A DNA stretch of 64,000 bases from Datisca glomerata. Its lineage: Eukaryota; Streptophyta; Magnoliopsida; Cucurbitales; Datiscaceae. Both the position numbers and the translations under genes were made by a program. A model generated the notes under the pieces. It had not been told where the DNA came from, searched no databases, and saw only the letters and a program-made list of their open reading frames with translations. Below, one piece after another: positions 49,301 to 61,882 of this stretch. Each line of letters opens with the position of its first letter. Within the stretch, counting starts at the first letter, position 1. The stretch lies in the NCBI GenBank assembly GCA_003255025.1, contig QANY01013200.1, forward strand, positions 676,577-740,576, written 5' to 3'.

Positions 49301-52300
49301 TATCTATCTCTTTATCACAATCTCTCTCTCTCGGTCCTTCTGCCTCTCTCTCTTTCTATCCCTCACTTTCTCAATCCCCCTCTCTCTCATTTTCTTAATC
49401 CCCCTCTCTCTTTCTCCCCCGTGCTCTCTCTCCATGTCTCCGTCTCTTCCTCGTCTCTCTCTCTCTCTTTGTCTCTCTCTTTATGTCTCTCTCTCTTTCT
49501 CCCCCGTGCTCTCTCTCCATGTCTCCGTCTCTTCCCCGTCTCTCTCTTTCTCTTTGTCTCTCTCTCTCTATGTCTCTCTCTCAATGTCTCTCTCTTTTTT
49601 TCTCACACCCTATCTTTCTCTCTCTCATTCTCTCTCATTCTCTCATTCTCTCTCTATCTCTCTCTATCTCTATCTCTGTCTCTTTCTCTCCATGTCTTTG
49701 TCCCTCACCATTTCTCTCTCTCACTGACTCTCTCTCTCCCTCTCTCTAACTCACTCTCTCTCTCACTTTCTCTCTCACTCTCTCCCCCACTTTCTCTCTC
49801 TCTCCCTCCCTCTCTTTTTCTCTCTCCCTCCCCCTCTCTCGCTCCCACTATCACTTTCCCTCTTTCTCTATCACTTTCGCTCTCTCTCTCTCACTCTTTC
49901 TCTCTCACTCTGTATCTATATCTCTCTCTTTCTCCCTCGCACTCATGCTCTCTCCTTCTCCCTTGCACTCTCTCTCACTTTCTCTCTCTCACTTTCTATC
50001 TCTCTCCCTCCCTCGCGCTCTCTCTTTCTCCCCCGCTCTTTCTCTGTCTCTCTCTCTCGCCCTCTCTCTCTCTTTCTCCTTCTCTCTCCCTCTTTTCATT
50101 CCCTCTCTCTTCTCTCGCTCTGTGTCTCTCTCTGTCTCCTTTCTCGCTTTGACTCTCTCCCTCTCTCCCTGTCTTTCTTCCTCACTCACTCTCTCACACT
50201 CTCTCTCTTTCTCCATCTCTCTCTCATTGTCTCTTTATCTCTCTCCCTCTCCCACTCTCTCTCTCCCTCTCTCTAGCTACACTCTTTCTCTCACGTCTCT
50301 CTCCCTCTCTCTTTATCACCCTTGCATTCTCTCTCTCTTTGTCTCTGCCTCTTCCTCCCTCTCTCCCTTTCTCTTTGTCTCTCTCTGGCTCTGTGTGTCT
50401 CTCTTTCTTCCTCTTTCTCTCTCTAACTCACTCTCTCTCACTCACCCTCTTTGTCTATCTCTGGCTCTGTCTCTTTCTGTTTCTCTTTTTCACTCTCTCT
50501 CTGTCTCTCTCTCTCCCTTTTTTCACACTCTCTCTCGTCCTTCCTCACTCCTTCCCCCTCTTTCTCACACACTCTTTCTTCCTCCCTCTCCCTTTTTCTC
50601 TCTCTGTTAGGCTCTCTCTCTCTCTCACTTTCTGACTCCTTCTCCCTCTCTTTCTCTCCCTCCCTCTCCGTCTCTCTCGCTCCCTCTCTCTCTCTCTCAC
50701 TTTCTCTCTCTCTCACTTTCACTCTCACTCTCTCTCCCTCGCACTCTCCCTCTATCTCCCTCGCACTCTCATTCTCTCACTCTGTCTCTCTCTCTTTGTC
50801 TCTCATTCTCTCTCCCTCTCTCTCCCTCCCTCTCTCTCTCCCACTCTCACTGTCCCTCTCTCTCTCTTTTGCTCCCTCTCTCCCTCTCTCTCTCTCCCTC
50901 TCCCTCTATCTCTATCTCTCCCTCACACTATCTCTCTCTCTCTCTCTCTCTCTCTTTCTCCATCGCTCTATCGCTCTATTTCTCTATCTCCCTCGCACTC
51001 TCGCTCTCTCTCTCACACTCTTTGTCTTTCTCTCTCTCTCTCTATTCCTCTCTCTCTCGTTCCCGCTCTCACTGTCCCTCTCTCTCTCACTCTCTCTCAC
51101 TATCTCCCCCACTCTCTCTCTTTCTCTCTCCCTCTCATTTTCTCTCTCCCTCCCCCTCTCTCTCACTCCCAATCTCATTGTCCCTCTCTCTCACTTTCGC
51201 TCCCTTTCTCTCTCACTCTGTCTCTATCACTCTCTCTTTCTCCCTCGCACTCGGGCTCTCTCCTTCTCCCTTGCACTCTCTCTCACTTTTTCTCTCTCCC
51301 ACTTTCTATCTCACTTTCTATCTCTCTCCATCTCTCGCGCTCTCTCTTTCTCCCTCGCTCTCTCTCAATCTATATCTCTCTCTCTCTCTTGCTACTCTCT
51401 CTCTCACGTCCCTCTCCCTCTCTCTCTATGTCTCTGCCTCTTCCCCCTCTCTCTTTCTCTTTGTCTCTCTCTGGCTCTGTGTGTCTCTCATTTCCTCTTT
51501 CTCTCTCTACCTCACTCTCTCTCACTCACCCTCTTTATCTCTCTGGCTCTATGTCTCTCTCTGTTTCTCTCTGTCTCTCTCTCTATCTCTCTCTCTCCCT
51601 CTCTCTATCTCTCTGTCTCTCTCTCTCTATTTATCATTCTACCTCGCACACACACATACACACACTCTCTCTCACTCATTCCTTCTCTTTCTCGCTCTCT
51701 CTCCCTCCATCTCTCCTTCCCTCCCTCTCTCTTTCTCACTATTTCTCTCTCTCACTCTCTCTCTATCATTCTGCCTCGCACTATTGCCCTCTCTCCCTCC
51801 CTCTATCTCTCTCCCTCTCCTTTTCACACACACACTCTCTCTCTCTTTCTCTCTTTCTTTCTCTCTATTTGTCTCTTTATCTCAATCTCTCTCTCTCTCT
51901 TGGTCTTTCTGCCTCTCTCTCTTTCTATCCCTCACTTTCTCAATCCCCCCCTCTCTCATTTTCTCAATCCCCCTCTCCCTCCCTCTTTCTCCCCTGCGCT
52001 CTCTCTCCATGTCTTCGTCTCTCCCTCTTTGTCTCTCTCTATATCTCTCTCTCAATGTCTCTATCTCTCTTTCTCAGTCCCTATCTTTCTCTCTCTCATT
52101 TTCTCTCATTCTCTCTCATTCTCTCTCTATCTCACTCTCTATCTCTATCTCTGTCTCTGTCTCTTTCTTTCCCTCTCTCTTTCTCTGTCCCTCACCCTTT
52201 CTCTCTCTCTCACTGACTCTCTCTCCCTCTCTCTAACTAACTCTCTCTCTCACTTTCTCTCTCACTCTCTCCCCCACTCTCCCTCTCTCCCCCTCCCTTT

Positions 52301-53439
52301 CTTTTTCTCTCTCCCTCCCCCTCTCTCTCACTCCCACTCTCACTTTCCCTCTCTCTCTCTCACATTCGCTCTCTTTCTCTCACTCTTTCTCTATCACTCT
52401 GTCTCTCTCTCTCTTTCTCCCTCGCACTCGCGCTCTCTCCTTCTCCCTTGCACTATCTCTTGCTTTCTCTCCCTCACTTTCTCTCTCTCACTTTCTATCT
52501 CTCTCCCTCCCTCGCGCTCTCTCTTTCTCCCTCGCTCCTTTTCTATCTCTCTCTCTCGCCCTCTCTCTCTCTTTATCCTTCTCTCTCACTCTCTTCATTC
52601 CCTCTCTCCTCTCTCGCTCTATGTCTTTCTCTATCTCCTTTCTCGCTTTGTCTCTCTCCCTCTCTCCCTGTCTTTCTTCCTCACTCACTCTCTCACTCTC
52701 TCTCTCTCTTTCTCCATCTCTCTCTCATTGTCTCTTTATCTCTCTCCCTCTCCCACACACTCTCTCTCTCCCTCTCTCTCTCTCGCTACTCTCTCTCTCT
52801 CTCTCTCACGTCTCTCTACGTCTCTCTCTCTTTATCTTCCTCACATTCTCTCTCTCTATGTCTCCGCCTCTTCCTCCCTCTCTCCCTTTCTCTTTGTCTC
52901 TTTCTGGCTCTGTGTGACTCTCTCTCTTCCTCTTTCCCTCTCTAACTCACTCTCTCTCACTCACCCTTTTTGTCTCTCTCTGTTTCTCTCTTTCACACTC
53001 TCCCTATGTCTGTCTCTCCCTCTCTCTATCTCTCTATTTATCATTCTACCTCACGCACACACACACACACTCTCTCTCGCTCCTTCTCTTTCTCCCTCTC
53101 TCTCTCCCTCCCTCTCTCCCTCTCCTTTTTACACACACTCTCTCTCGTCCTTCCTCACTCCTTCGCCCTCTCTCTCTCACACATTCTTTCTTCCTCCCTC
53201 TCCCTATTTTTCTCTCTCTGTTAGACTCTCTCTCTCACTTTCTCACTCCTTGTCCCTCTCTTTCTCTCCCTCCCTCTCCATCTCTCTCGCTCCCTCTCTC
53301 TCTCACTTTCTCTCTCACTTTCTCTCTCACTTTCTCTCTCACTTTCTCTCTCACTCTCTCTCCCTCACACTCTCACTCTATCTCCCTCGCACTCTCAGTC
53401 TCTCTCCCTCTCTCTCTCCCTCCCTATCTCTCTCTCTCT

Positions 53440-54120
53440 TTCTCCCTCGCTCTCTCGCTCTCTTTCTCTATCTCCCTCGCACTCTCACTCTCTCTCACAC
53501 TCTTTGTCTCTCTCTCTCTCTCCATCCCTCTCTCTCCATCCCTCTCTCTCGTTCCCACTCTCACTGTCCCCCTCTCTCTCACTCTCTCCCCCACTCTCTC
53601 TCTTTCTCTTTCTCTCTCCCTCTCTTTTTCTCTCTCCCTCCCCCTCTCTCTTGCTCCCTCTCTCTTGCTCCCAATCTCACTGTCCCTCTCTCTCTCACTT
53701 TCGCTCTCTTTCTCTCTCACTATGTCTCTCTCTCTCTTTCTCCCCCGCACTCGCGCTCTCTCCTTCTCCCTTGCACTCTCTCTCAGTTTCACTCTCTCCC
53801 ACTTTCTATCTCTCTCCATCTCTCGCGCTTTCTCTTCCTCCCTAACTTACTCTCTATCTCTCTATCTCTCTCTCTTCCTCTCTCTCACGTCCCTCTCCCT
53901 CTCTATCTATGTCTCTGCCTCTTCCCCCTCTCTCTTTCTCTTTGTCTCTCTCTGGCTTTGTGTGTCTCTCTCTTCCTCTTTCTCTCTCTAACTCACTCTC
54001 TCTCACTCACCCTCTTTATCTCTCTGGCTCTGTGTCTCTCTCTGTTTCTCTCTCTCTCTCTATCTCTCTCTCCCTCTCTCTATCTCTCTATCTCTCTCTC
54101 TATTTATCATTCTACCTCGC
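53440..54120 (+). repeat. Near-identical ~0.68 kb duplicate, copy 1
   Basis: This matches about 59350-60020, with landmarks CGTTCCCACTCTCACTGTCC (53550 and 59423), CGCACTCGCGCTCTC, CTCTCGCGC, TGTCTC-GCCTCTTCCCCC, GGCTTTG or GGCTCTG (53954 and 59852) and TATTTATCATTCTACC in the same order. The offset drifts from 5,873 to 5,898, so a few indels separate the copies. These two are more alike than either is to the 50-53 kb members of the family, which points to a later segmental duplication. Confidence 0.83.
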
Positions 54121-54225
54121 ACAAATACACACACACACACTCTCTCTCTGTATCACTCGCACTCTTGCCCTCTCTCTCCCTCCCTCTGTCTCTCTCCCTC
54201 TCCTTTTCAGACACAAACTCTCTCT

Positions 54226-54321
54226 CTTGTCCTTCCTTACTCCTTCCCTCTCTCTCTCTCGTCATTCCTCACTCCTTCCCTCTCTCTCTCTCATCCTTCC
54301 TTACTCCTTCCCTCTCTCTCG
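54226..54321. repeat. 32-bp tandem, three copies
   Basis: TGTCCTTCCTTACTCC, CGTCATTCCTCACTCC and CATCCTTCCTTACTCC begin near 54228, 54260 and 54292, a period of 32 bases, with one or two differences per copy. The same core is tripled independently with a 30-base period at 60971-61060 and occurs singly near 50538 and 53149. Confidence 0.85.
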
Positions 54322-57300
54322 CACACACTCTTTTTTCCTCCCTCTCTCTCTCAGTTAGACTCTCTCTCTCTCTCTCTCTCTCTTTCTCACTCCTTCTCCC
54401 TCTCTTTCTCTCCCTCCCTCTTCCTCTCTCTCACTCTCTCTCTCTCTCACTTTCTCTCTCTCACTTTCTCGCACACTCTCTCTCCCTCGCACTCTCACTC
54501 TATCTCCCACGCACTCTCACTCTCTCTCTTTGTCTTTCTCTCTCTCTTTGTCTCTTTTTCTCTCTCCCTCTCTCTCTCCAGCCCTCTCTCTTGGTCCCAC
54601 TCTCACTGTCCCTCTCTCTCTCTTTCGCTCCCTCTCTCTCCCTCTCACTCTATCTCTCCCTCACACTATCTCTCTCTCTCTTTCTCCCTCGCTCTATTTC
54701 TCTTTCTCCCTCGCTCTCTTGCTCTCTCTCACTCTATCTCCCTCGCACTCTCAATCTCTCTCTCTCACTCTTTGTCTCTCTCTCTCCCTCTCTCTCCGTC
54801 CCTCTCTCTCGTTCCCACTCTCACTGTCCCTCTCTCTCTCTCTCTCTTTCGCTCTCTATCGTTCTCTCCCTCTCTCTATCTCTATCTCTCCGTCGCACTA
54901 TCTTTCTCTATCATTCTCCCTCGCAGTCTCTCTCTCTCTCTCTTACTCTCTCTCTCTTACTCTCTCTCTTCGTTCCCACTCTCACTGTCCCTCTCTCTCT
55001 CTCTTTCGCTCTCTATCGTTTTCTCCCTCTCTATCTCTATCTCTCCGTCGCACTATCTTTCTCTATCATTCTCCCTCGCAGTCTCTCTCTCTCTCTCTTT
55101 CTCCCTCACACACTCTCTCTCTTACTCTCTCTCTCTCTCCTTTCCCTCCCTCCTCTCTCACTCCGTCTCTATCATTCTCTCCCTGTCTTTCTCTCTCCCT
55201 CACTCTCTTTCTCCCTATATCTCTCTCTCTTCCTCTCTCTCTCACATAGACACCCTTTCTCTCTCTTTCTTTCCCTCTCTCCCTCTCACACTCTGTCTCT
55301 CTCTCTGTTCTCTCTCTCTCTCACTCTCTCCCTCGCACTCTCACTCTCTCTCCCTCACACTCTCACTCTCTCTCCTTCGCACTCTAACTCTCTCTCCCTC
55401 ACACACTCTCTCTCTCTTTCTCTCTCCCTCTCTTTTTCTCTCTCCCTCCCTCTCTCTCACTCCCACTCCCACTTTCACTCTCTCTCTCTCACACACACAC
55501 AAACACACACTCTCTCTCTCTCTCTCTTTCTTTCCCCCCTCCCTCTAGCACTCTCTCTCTCTCTGTCTATTTATCTATCTTTCTCGCTCGATCTCTCTCT
55601 CTTTGTCCCTCTCTATGTTTCCTAATCTCTCTCACCTTCTCTCTCTCTCTCACTCCTCTCTCTCTCTCTCTCTCCTTCTCTCTCATCCTCTCTCTCTTTC
55701 GCTCCTTCTCTCTCTCTTTTGCTCCTTCTCTCCCTCCCTCCTTCTGTCTCTCACTCCTTCTCTCTCACTCTCTCACTCTCTCTAATTCTCCCTCATAGTC
55801 TTACCCTCCCTCTCCCTCCCTCTGCCTTTCTCTCCCTCCTTTTGTCTCTCTCTCTCTCTCGCCCTCCCTCACTCCCCCTCTCTCACACACACTCTTTCCT
55901 CCTCCCTCTCTCTCTTTCTCTCTCTGTTAGACTCTCTCTCTCTCACGTTCTCACTCCTTCTCCCTCTCTCTCCCTCCCTCTCCCCTCCTCTCGCTCCCTC
56001 TCTCTCTTTCTCTCTCTGTAAGACTCTCTCTCTCTTTGTCTCTCTCTCTCACTCACTTTCTTACTCCTTACCCCTTTCTCTCTCCCTCCCTCTTCCCCTT
56101 TCTCGCTCCCTCTCTCTCACTTTCTCTCTCACTCTCTCCCCCTCACACTCTCACTCTCTCACTCTCTTTGTCTCTCTTTCTCTCTGCCTCTCTATCTCTC
56201 TCTCCCTCCCTCTCTCTCATTCCCACTCTCACTGTCCCCCTCTCTCTCTCTTTCGCTCCCTATCTCTCTCTCTCCCCCTCTCCCTCGCACTCTCCCTCTC
56301 TTTCTCTATCTATTTATCTTTCTCTCTCACTCTCTATCTCACTCTCTCTCTCTCTTCTTTCGATCTCTCTTTCATTGTCTCTTTCTCTCTCTCACCCTCT
56401 CCCACTCACACACACTCTCTCTCAATCTCTCTCTTTGTCTCTCTATCTGTCTCTTGATCTTTCTCCCTCGCACTCTCTCTCGTTGTCTCCATCTCTTCCC
56501 CCGCTCTTTCTCTCCCTCTCTCTCTTTCTCCCTCGCACTATCTCTATGTCTCCATCTCTTCCCCCGCTCTCTCTCTCTGTCTCTCTCTCTATGTCCCTCA
56601 CTCAATGTCTCTATCTCTCTCTGTCTCTCTCACTCAATGTCTCTATCTATCTCTCTCTCCCTCTATCCTTTCTCCCTCGCTCTCCCTTTCTATCTTTCTC
56701 CCTCCCTCACTCTCTCACCCTCCCCCTCTCTCTCTTTCTCCATCTCTCTTTCATTGTCTATTTATCTCTCTCTCTCCCTCTCTCACTTACTCACACACAC
56801 TCTCTCTCTATCTTTCTCTCTCTCACTCTTCTTCCCCCTCTCTCCCTCTCCCTTTCTCTCCCTCTATGTTTCTCTATGTCTCTAAATGTCTCTATCTCTC
56901 TCTCCCTATCTCTCACTTTCTCATTTTCTCTCCATATATCTCTCTCTGCCTCTGTCTGTTCCTTTCCCTGGCTCTCTGTCTCTCTTCCTCTCTCTCCCTC
57001 TCTCTTCCTCTCTCTAACTCACTCCCCTCTCTCTATCATTATCCCTCACATTCTTGCCCTCTCTCTCCTTCCCTCTGTCTCTCTCTCCCTTCTTCTCTCT
57101 CTCGCCCTCACTCACTCCCTGCCTCTCTCTCTAACACACTTTATTCCTCCCTCTCTCTCGCTCTCTCTCTGTTAGACTCCCTCTCTCTCTTTCTTTTTCT
57201 CTCACTTTCTCACTCTTGCTCCCTTGCTCTCTCCCTCCCTCTCCCCCTCTCTCGCACACACTCTCTCTCTCTCACTTTCTCTCTCACTCTCTCGCCCTCG

Positions 57301-57713
57301 CGCTCTCACTCTCCCACTCTCTTACTCTCACTCTTCTTTCCTTCCCTCCTCTCTCACTCCGTCTCTCTCATTCTCTCCCTGTCTTTCTCTCTCCCTCACT
57401 CTCTTTCTCCCTATATCTTTCTCTCTCTCTTCCTCTCTCTCTCTCTCACACACACACCCTTTCTCTCTCCTTCTTTCCCTCTCTCCCTCTCACACTCTGT
57501 CTCTCTCTCTCTTCTCTCTCTCTCTCACTCTCTCTCCCTCGCACTCTCACTCTCTCTGCCTCACACTCTCACTCTCTCCTTCGTACTCTAACTCTCTCTC
57601 CCTCGCACTCTCACACACGCTCTCTCTTTCTCTCTCTTTCTGTCTCCCTCTCTTTTTCTCTCTCCCTCCCTCTCTCTCGCTCCCACTCCCACCTTCACAC
57701 ACTCTCTCTCTCT

Positions 57714-57719
57714 CACACA

Positions 57720-57754
<35 letters not shown>
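57714..57754. repeat. Long CA run (~16 units, one interruption)
   Basis: A CA tract is interrupted once by AAACA near 57721-57724 and then runs unbroken to 57754, the longest CA run I see in the window. The equivalent places in the related copies near 55490-55510 and 61867-61881 hold shorter CA runs, the first with a similar AAACA interruption. It is therefore an expanded member of a shared microsatellite position. Confidence 0.88.
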
Positions 57755-57757
<3 letters not shown>

Positions 57758-59349
57758 CTCTCTCTCTTTCTCTTTCTTTCCCCCTCTCCCTCTAGCACTC
57801 TCTATCTCTCTCTCTCTGTCTATTTATCTATCTATCTCGCTTGATCTCTCTCTCTTTGTCCCTCTCTCTGTTTCCTTCTGTCTCTTTCTATGTCTAACTC
57901 TCTCTCTCTCTTTCCATCCTTCTCCCTCCCTCGCTCCATCTCTCTCCCTCCCTCTCCTAATCTCTCTCGCTCCTTATCTCTCTCTCTCACTTTCTCTCTC
58001 CCTCTCTTTCTCCCACGCTCTCTCTCTCTATCTCTCTCTCCTTCTCTCTCCTTGTCTCTCATCCTCTCTCTCTTTCACTCCATCTCTCTCTTTCTCTCCT
58101 TCTATCCCTCCCTCCTTCTCTCTCTCACTCCTTCTCTCTCTCACTCTCTCATTCTCTCTCATTCTCCCTCGCAGTCTTACCCGGCCTCCCCCTCCCTCTG
58201 CCTTTCTCTCCCTCATTTTGTCTCTCTCTCTCTCACCCTCCCTCACTCCCACTCTCTCACACACACTCTTTCCTCCTTCCTATCTCTCTTTCTCTCTCTA
58301 CTAGACTCTCTCTCTCTCACGTTCTCACTCATTCTCCCTCTCTCTCCCTCCCTCTCCCCCTCTCTCGCTCCCTCTCTCTTTCTCTCTCTGTAAGACTCTC
58401 TCTCTCTCTTTGTCTCTCTCTCTCAGTCACTTTCTCACTCCTTCCCCCCTCTCTCCCTCCCTCTTCCCCTCTCGCTCCCTCTCTCTCACTCTCTCCCCCT
58501 CACACTCTCACTCTCTCCCTCTTTTTGTCTCTCTTTCTCTCTCCCTCTCTATCTCTCTCTCCCTCCCACTCTCTCATTCCCACTCTCACTGTCCCCCTCT
58601 CTCTCTCTTTCACTCCCTATCTCACTCTCTCCCCCGCTCTCTATCTCTTTCTCTCCCTCGCACTCTCTCTCTCTTTCTCTATCTATTTATCTTTCTCTCT
58701 CACTATCTCTCTCACTCTCTCTCGCTTCTTCTTGATCTCTCTCTCATTGTCTCTTTTTCTCTCTCTCTCCCTCTCCCACTCACACACTCTCTCTCTCTCA
58801 ATCTCTCTCTCTGTCTCTCTATCTCTCTTTCTCTCTACTTGTCTCTCTCTCTCTCTCTCTCGCTCCTTCTCTCTCTCGCTCCTTCTCTCTCTCTCTTTCT
58901 ATCCCTCCCTCTTTCTGCCTCCCTCTTTCTCACTCTCTCTCCCTCTCTCTCCCTCTCTCTCTTTCTCCCTCGCACTCTCTCTATGTCTCTGTCTCTTACC
59001 CCATCTCTCTCTCTTTGTCTCTCTCTATGTCTCTCTCAATGTCTCTATCTCTCTCTATCTCTCTCTCAATGTGTCTATCTCTCTCTCTCCCTCTATCCTT
59101 TCTCCCTCGCTCTCCCTTTCTATCTTTCTCCCTCACTCACTCTCTCACTCTCCCTCTCTCTCTATCTCCATCTCTCTCTCATTGTCTATTTATCTCTCTC
59201 TCTCTCTCCCTCTCTCACTTACTCACACACTCTCTCTATCTCTCTCTCTCTCTCTCGCTCCTCTTCCCCCTTCTCTCTCTCCCTATCTCTCACTCTCTCT
59301 TTTTCTCTCTATATCTCTCGTTCTCTGCCTCTGTCTGTTTCTCTCTCTG

Positions 59350-60020
59350 ACTCTCTATCTCCCTCGCACTCTCACTCTCTCTCAGACTCTTTGTCTCTCT
59401 CTCTCTCTCCATCCCTCTCTCTCGTTCCCACTCTCACTGTCCCCCTCTCTCTCACACTTTCTCACTCTCTCCCCCACCTCTCTCTTTCTCTTTCTCTTTC
59501 TCTCTCCCTCTCTTTTTCTCTCTCCCTCCCCCTCTCTCTCGCTCCCAATCTCACTGTCCCTCTCTCTCACTTTCGCTCTCTTTCTCTCTCACTATGTCTC
59601 TCTCTCTCTCTCTTTCTCCCTCGCACTCGCGCTCTCTCCTTCTCCCTTGCACTCTCTCCTTCTCCCTTGCACTCTCTCTCAGTTTCACTCCCTCCCACTT
59701 TCTATCTCTCTCCATCTCTCGCGCTCTCTCTTCCTCCCTCGCTTACTCTCTATCTCTCTATCTCTCTCTCTCCCTCTCTTTCTCACGTCCCTCTCCCTCT
59801 CTATCTATGTCTCCGCCTCTTCCCCCTCTCTCTTTCTCTTTGTCTCTCTCTGGCTCTGTGTGTCTCTCTCTTCCTCTTTCTCTCTCTAACTCACTCTCTC
59901 TCACTCACCCCTTTTATCTCTCTGGCTCTATGTCTCTCTCTGTTTCTCTCTCTCTCTCTCTATGTCTCTCTCCCTCTCTCTATCTCTCTATCTCTCTCTA
60001 TTTATCATTCTACCTCGCAC
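59350..60020 (+). repeat. Near-identical ~0.68 kb duplicate, copy 2
   Basis: This is the partner of 53440-54120, in the same orientation. It differs by a few indels, for example a doubled CCTTCTCCCTTGCACTCTCT near 59637-59676 where the other copy has one, and by single changes such as GGCTCTG for GGCTTTG. The sequence on either side of the two copies is different satellite, so this is a bounded segmental copy and not a regular tandem array. Confidence 0.83.
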
Positions 60021-60260
60021 ACACACACACACAATCTCTCTCGCTCCTTCTCTTTCTCGCTCTCTCTCTCTCTCCCTCCTTCTCTCCTTCCCTCTCTTTT
60101 TCTCCCTCCTTCTCTCCTTCTCACTGTCCCCCTCTCTCTTTCGCTCCCTCTCTCTTTCTCTCACTCCTCCTCTCTCTATCTCTCTCCTCCTAGCACTCTC
60201 TCTTTCTCGCTCACACTCTCTCTCTCTTTCTCCCTCGCACTCTCTCTTTCACTTTCTCTC

Positions 60261-60298
<38 letters not shown>

Positions 60299-60960
60299 TT
60301 CCTTCTCTCGTCTCTCACTTGGTATACCTCCCTCTCGCCCTCTGTCTCTCTCTCCCTCTCTCTTACCTCTCTCTCTTTATATCTTTCTATCTATCTATCT
60401 CTCTCTCTAACTGACTCCTCCCTCTCACACTCTCTCTCACTTTCTATCTCTCTCCATCCCTCGCGCTCTCTTTTTCTCCCTCGCTCTCTCTCTATCTCTA
60501 TCTCTCCCTCTCTCTCGCTACTCTCTCTCTCACATCCCTCTCCCTCTCTCTCTATGTCTCTGCCTGTTCCCCTATCTCTCTTTCTCTTTGTCTCTCTCTG
60601 GCTCTGTGTGTCTCTCTCTTCCTCTTTCTCTTCTAACTCACTCTCTCTCGCTCACCCTCTTTGTCTCTCTGGCTCTCTATCTCTCTCTGTATCTCTCTTT
60701 CTTTCTCTCTCTCTATCTCCCTCTCCCACTCTCTATCTCTATGTCTCTCTCTCTATTTATCATTCTACCTCACACACACACACACACTCTTTCTCATTCC
60801 TTCTCTTTCTCACACACTCTCTCTCCCTCCTTCTCTCCTTCCCTCCCTCTCTCTTTCTCACTCCTTCTCTCTCTCACTCTCTCTCTCTCTATTACTCTCC
60901 CTCGCACTCTTGCCCTCTCTCTCCCTTCCTCTGTCACTCTCCCTCTCCTTCTCACACACA

Positions 60961-61060
60961 CTCTCTCTCTCATCCTTCCTCACTCCTTCACTCTCTCTCT
61001 CGTCCTTCCTCAATCCTTCCCTCTCTCTCTCATCCTTCCTCACTCCTTCCCTCTCTCTCT
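60961..61060. repeat. 30-bp tandem, three copies
   Basis: CATCCTTCCTCACTCC, CGTCCTTCCTCAATCC and CATCCTTCCTCACTCC begin at 60971, 61001 and 61031, with a period of exactly 30 bases and a ten-base CT spacer. Because 30 is divisible by three, a translated frame shows a ten-residue repeat, but the frame is an artefact. The related array at 54226-54321 has period 32. Confidence 0.9.
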
Positions 61061-61847
61061 CACACACTCTTTTTACCTCCCTCTCTCTCTCTCTTTGTTA
61101 GACTCTCTCTCTCTCACTTTTTCTCTCACTCTCTCTCCCTCGCACTCTCACTCTATCTCTCACGTACTCTCACTCTCTCTTACTCTCTCTCTCTTTGTCT
61201 CTTTCTCTCTCTCTTTGTCTCTCTTTCTCTCTCCCTCTCTCTTGCTCCCACTCTCACTGTCCCTCTCTCTCTCCCTCTCACTCTATATTTATCTCTCCCT
61301 CACACTATCTCTCTCTCTCTTTCTCCCTCGCTCTCTCACTCTCTCTATCTTCCTCGCACTCTCACTCTCTCTCTCTCTCACTCTTTGTCTCTCTCTCTCT
61401 CCATCCCTCTCTCTCTTGTTCCCACTCTCACTGTCCCTCTCTCTCTCTTTCACTCTCTCTCTCTTTCTCTCCCTCTCTGTATCTCTATCTCTCCGTTGCA
61501 CTATATCTCTCTATCATTCTCCCTCGCACTCTCTCTCTCTTTCTCCCTCGCACTCTCTCTCTTACTCTCTCTCTCTTCTTTCCCTCCCTCCTCTCTTACT
61601 CCATCTCTCTCATTCTCTCCTATCTTTCTCTCTCCCACACTCTCTTTCTCCCTTTATGTCTCTCTCTCTCTTCCTCTCTCTCTCACACACCCATTCTCTC
61701 TCTTTCTTTCCCTCTCACCCTCTCACACTCTGTCTCTCTCACTCTCTCCCTCGCACTCTCACTCTCTCTCTCTCTCTCCCTTTCTTTCTCTCTCCCTCTC
61801 TTTTTCTCTCTCCCTCCCTCTCTCTCTCGCTCCCACTCTCACTGTCA

Positions 61848-61882
<35 letters not shown>

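Larger units (their letters stand above)
49281..55100. repeat. CT satellite block with GGCTCTGTGTGTC units
   Basis: Units carry TCTGGCTCTGTGTGTCTC, followed by a CTAACTCACTC or CTACCTCACTC stretch. Copies lie near 50390, 51470, 52907 (ending TGTGACTC) and 53954 (GGCTTTG), spaced about 1.0-1.4 kb. Upstream parts share CCCGTGCTCTCTCCATGTC (49430 and 49505) and CGCACTCGCGCTC or close variants (51248, 52426 and 53747). Some carry TATTTATCATTCTACC followed by a CA-type run (51641, 53036 and 54100). Frames reaching 1,724 codons (50451-55625) are artefacts. No gene or mobile element is visible. Confidence 0.88.

Noticed and set aside
50451..55625. Open frame of 1,724 codons, the longest in the window
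   Set aside because: It is a Ser/Leu/Pro/Phe/His string with no domain, open because T-purine-purine triplets are rare on a pyrimidine strand. Other frames over the same DNA are open too, and indels between repeat copies show no preference for multiples of three.
60961..61060. CRISPR-like array of short repeats
   Set aside because: Copies are directly adjacent CT-rich units with no unique spacers, and the setting is eukaryotic satellite.
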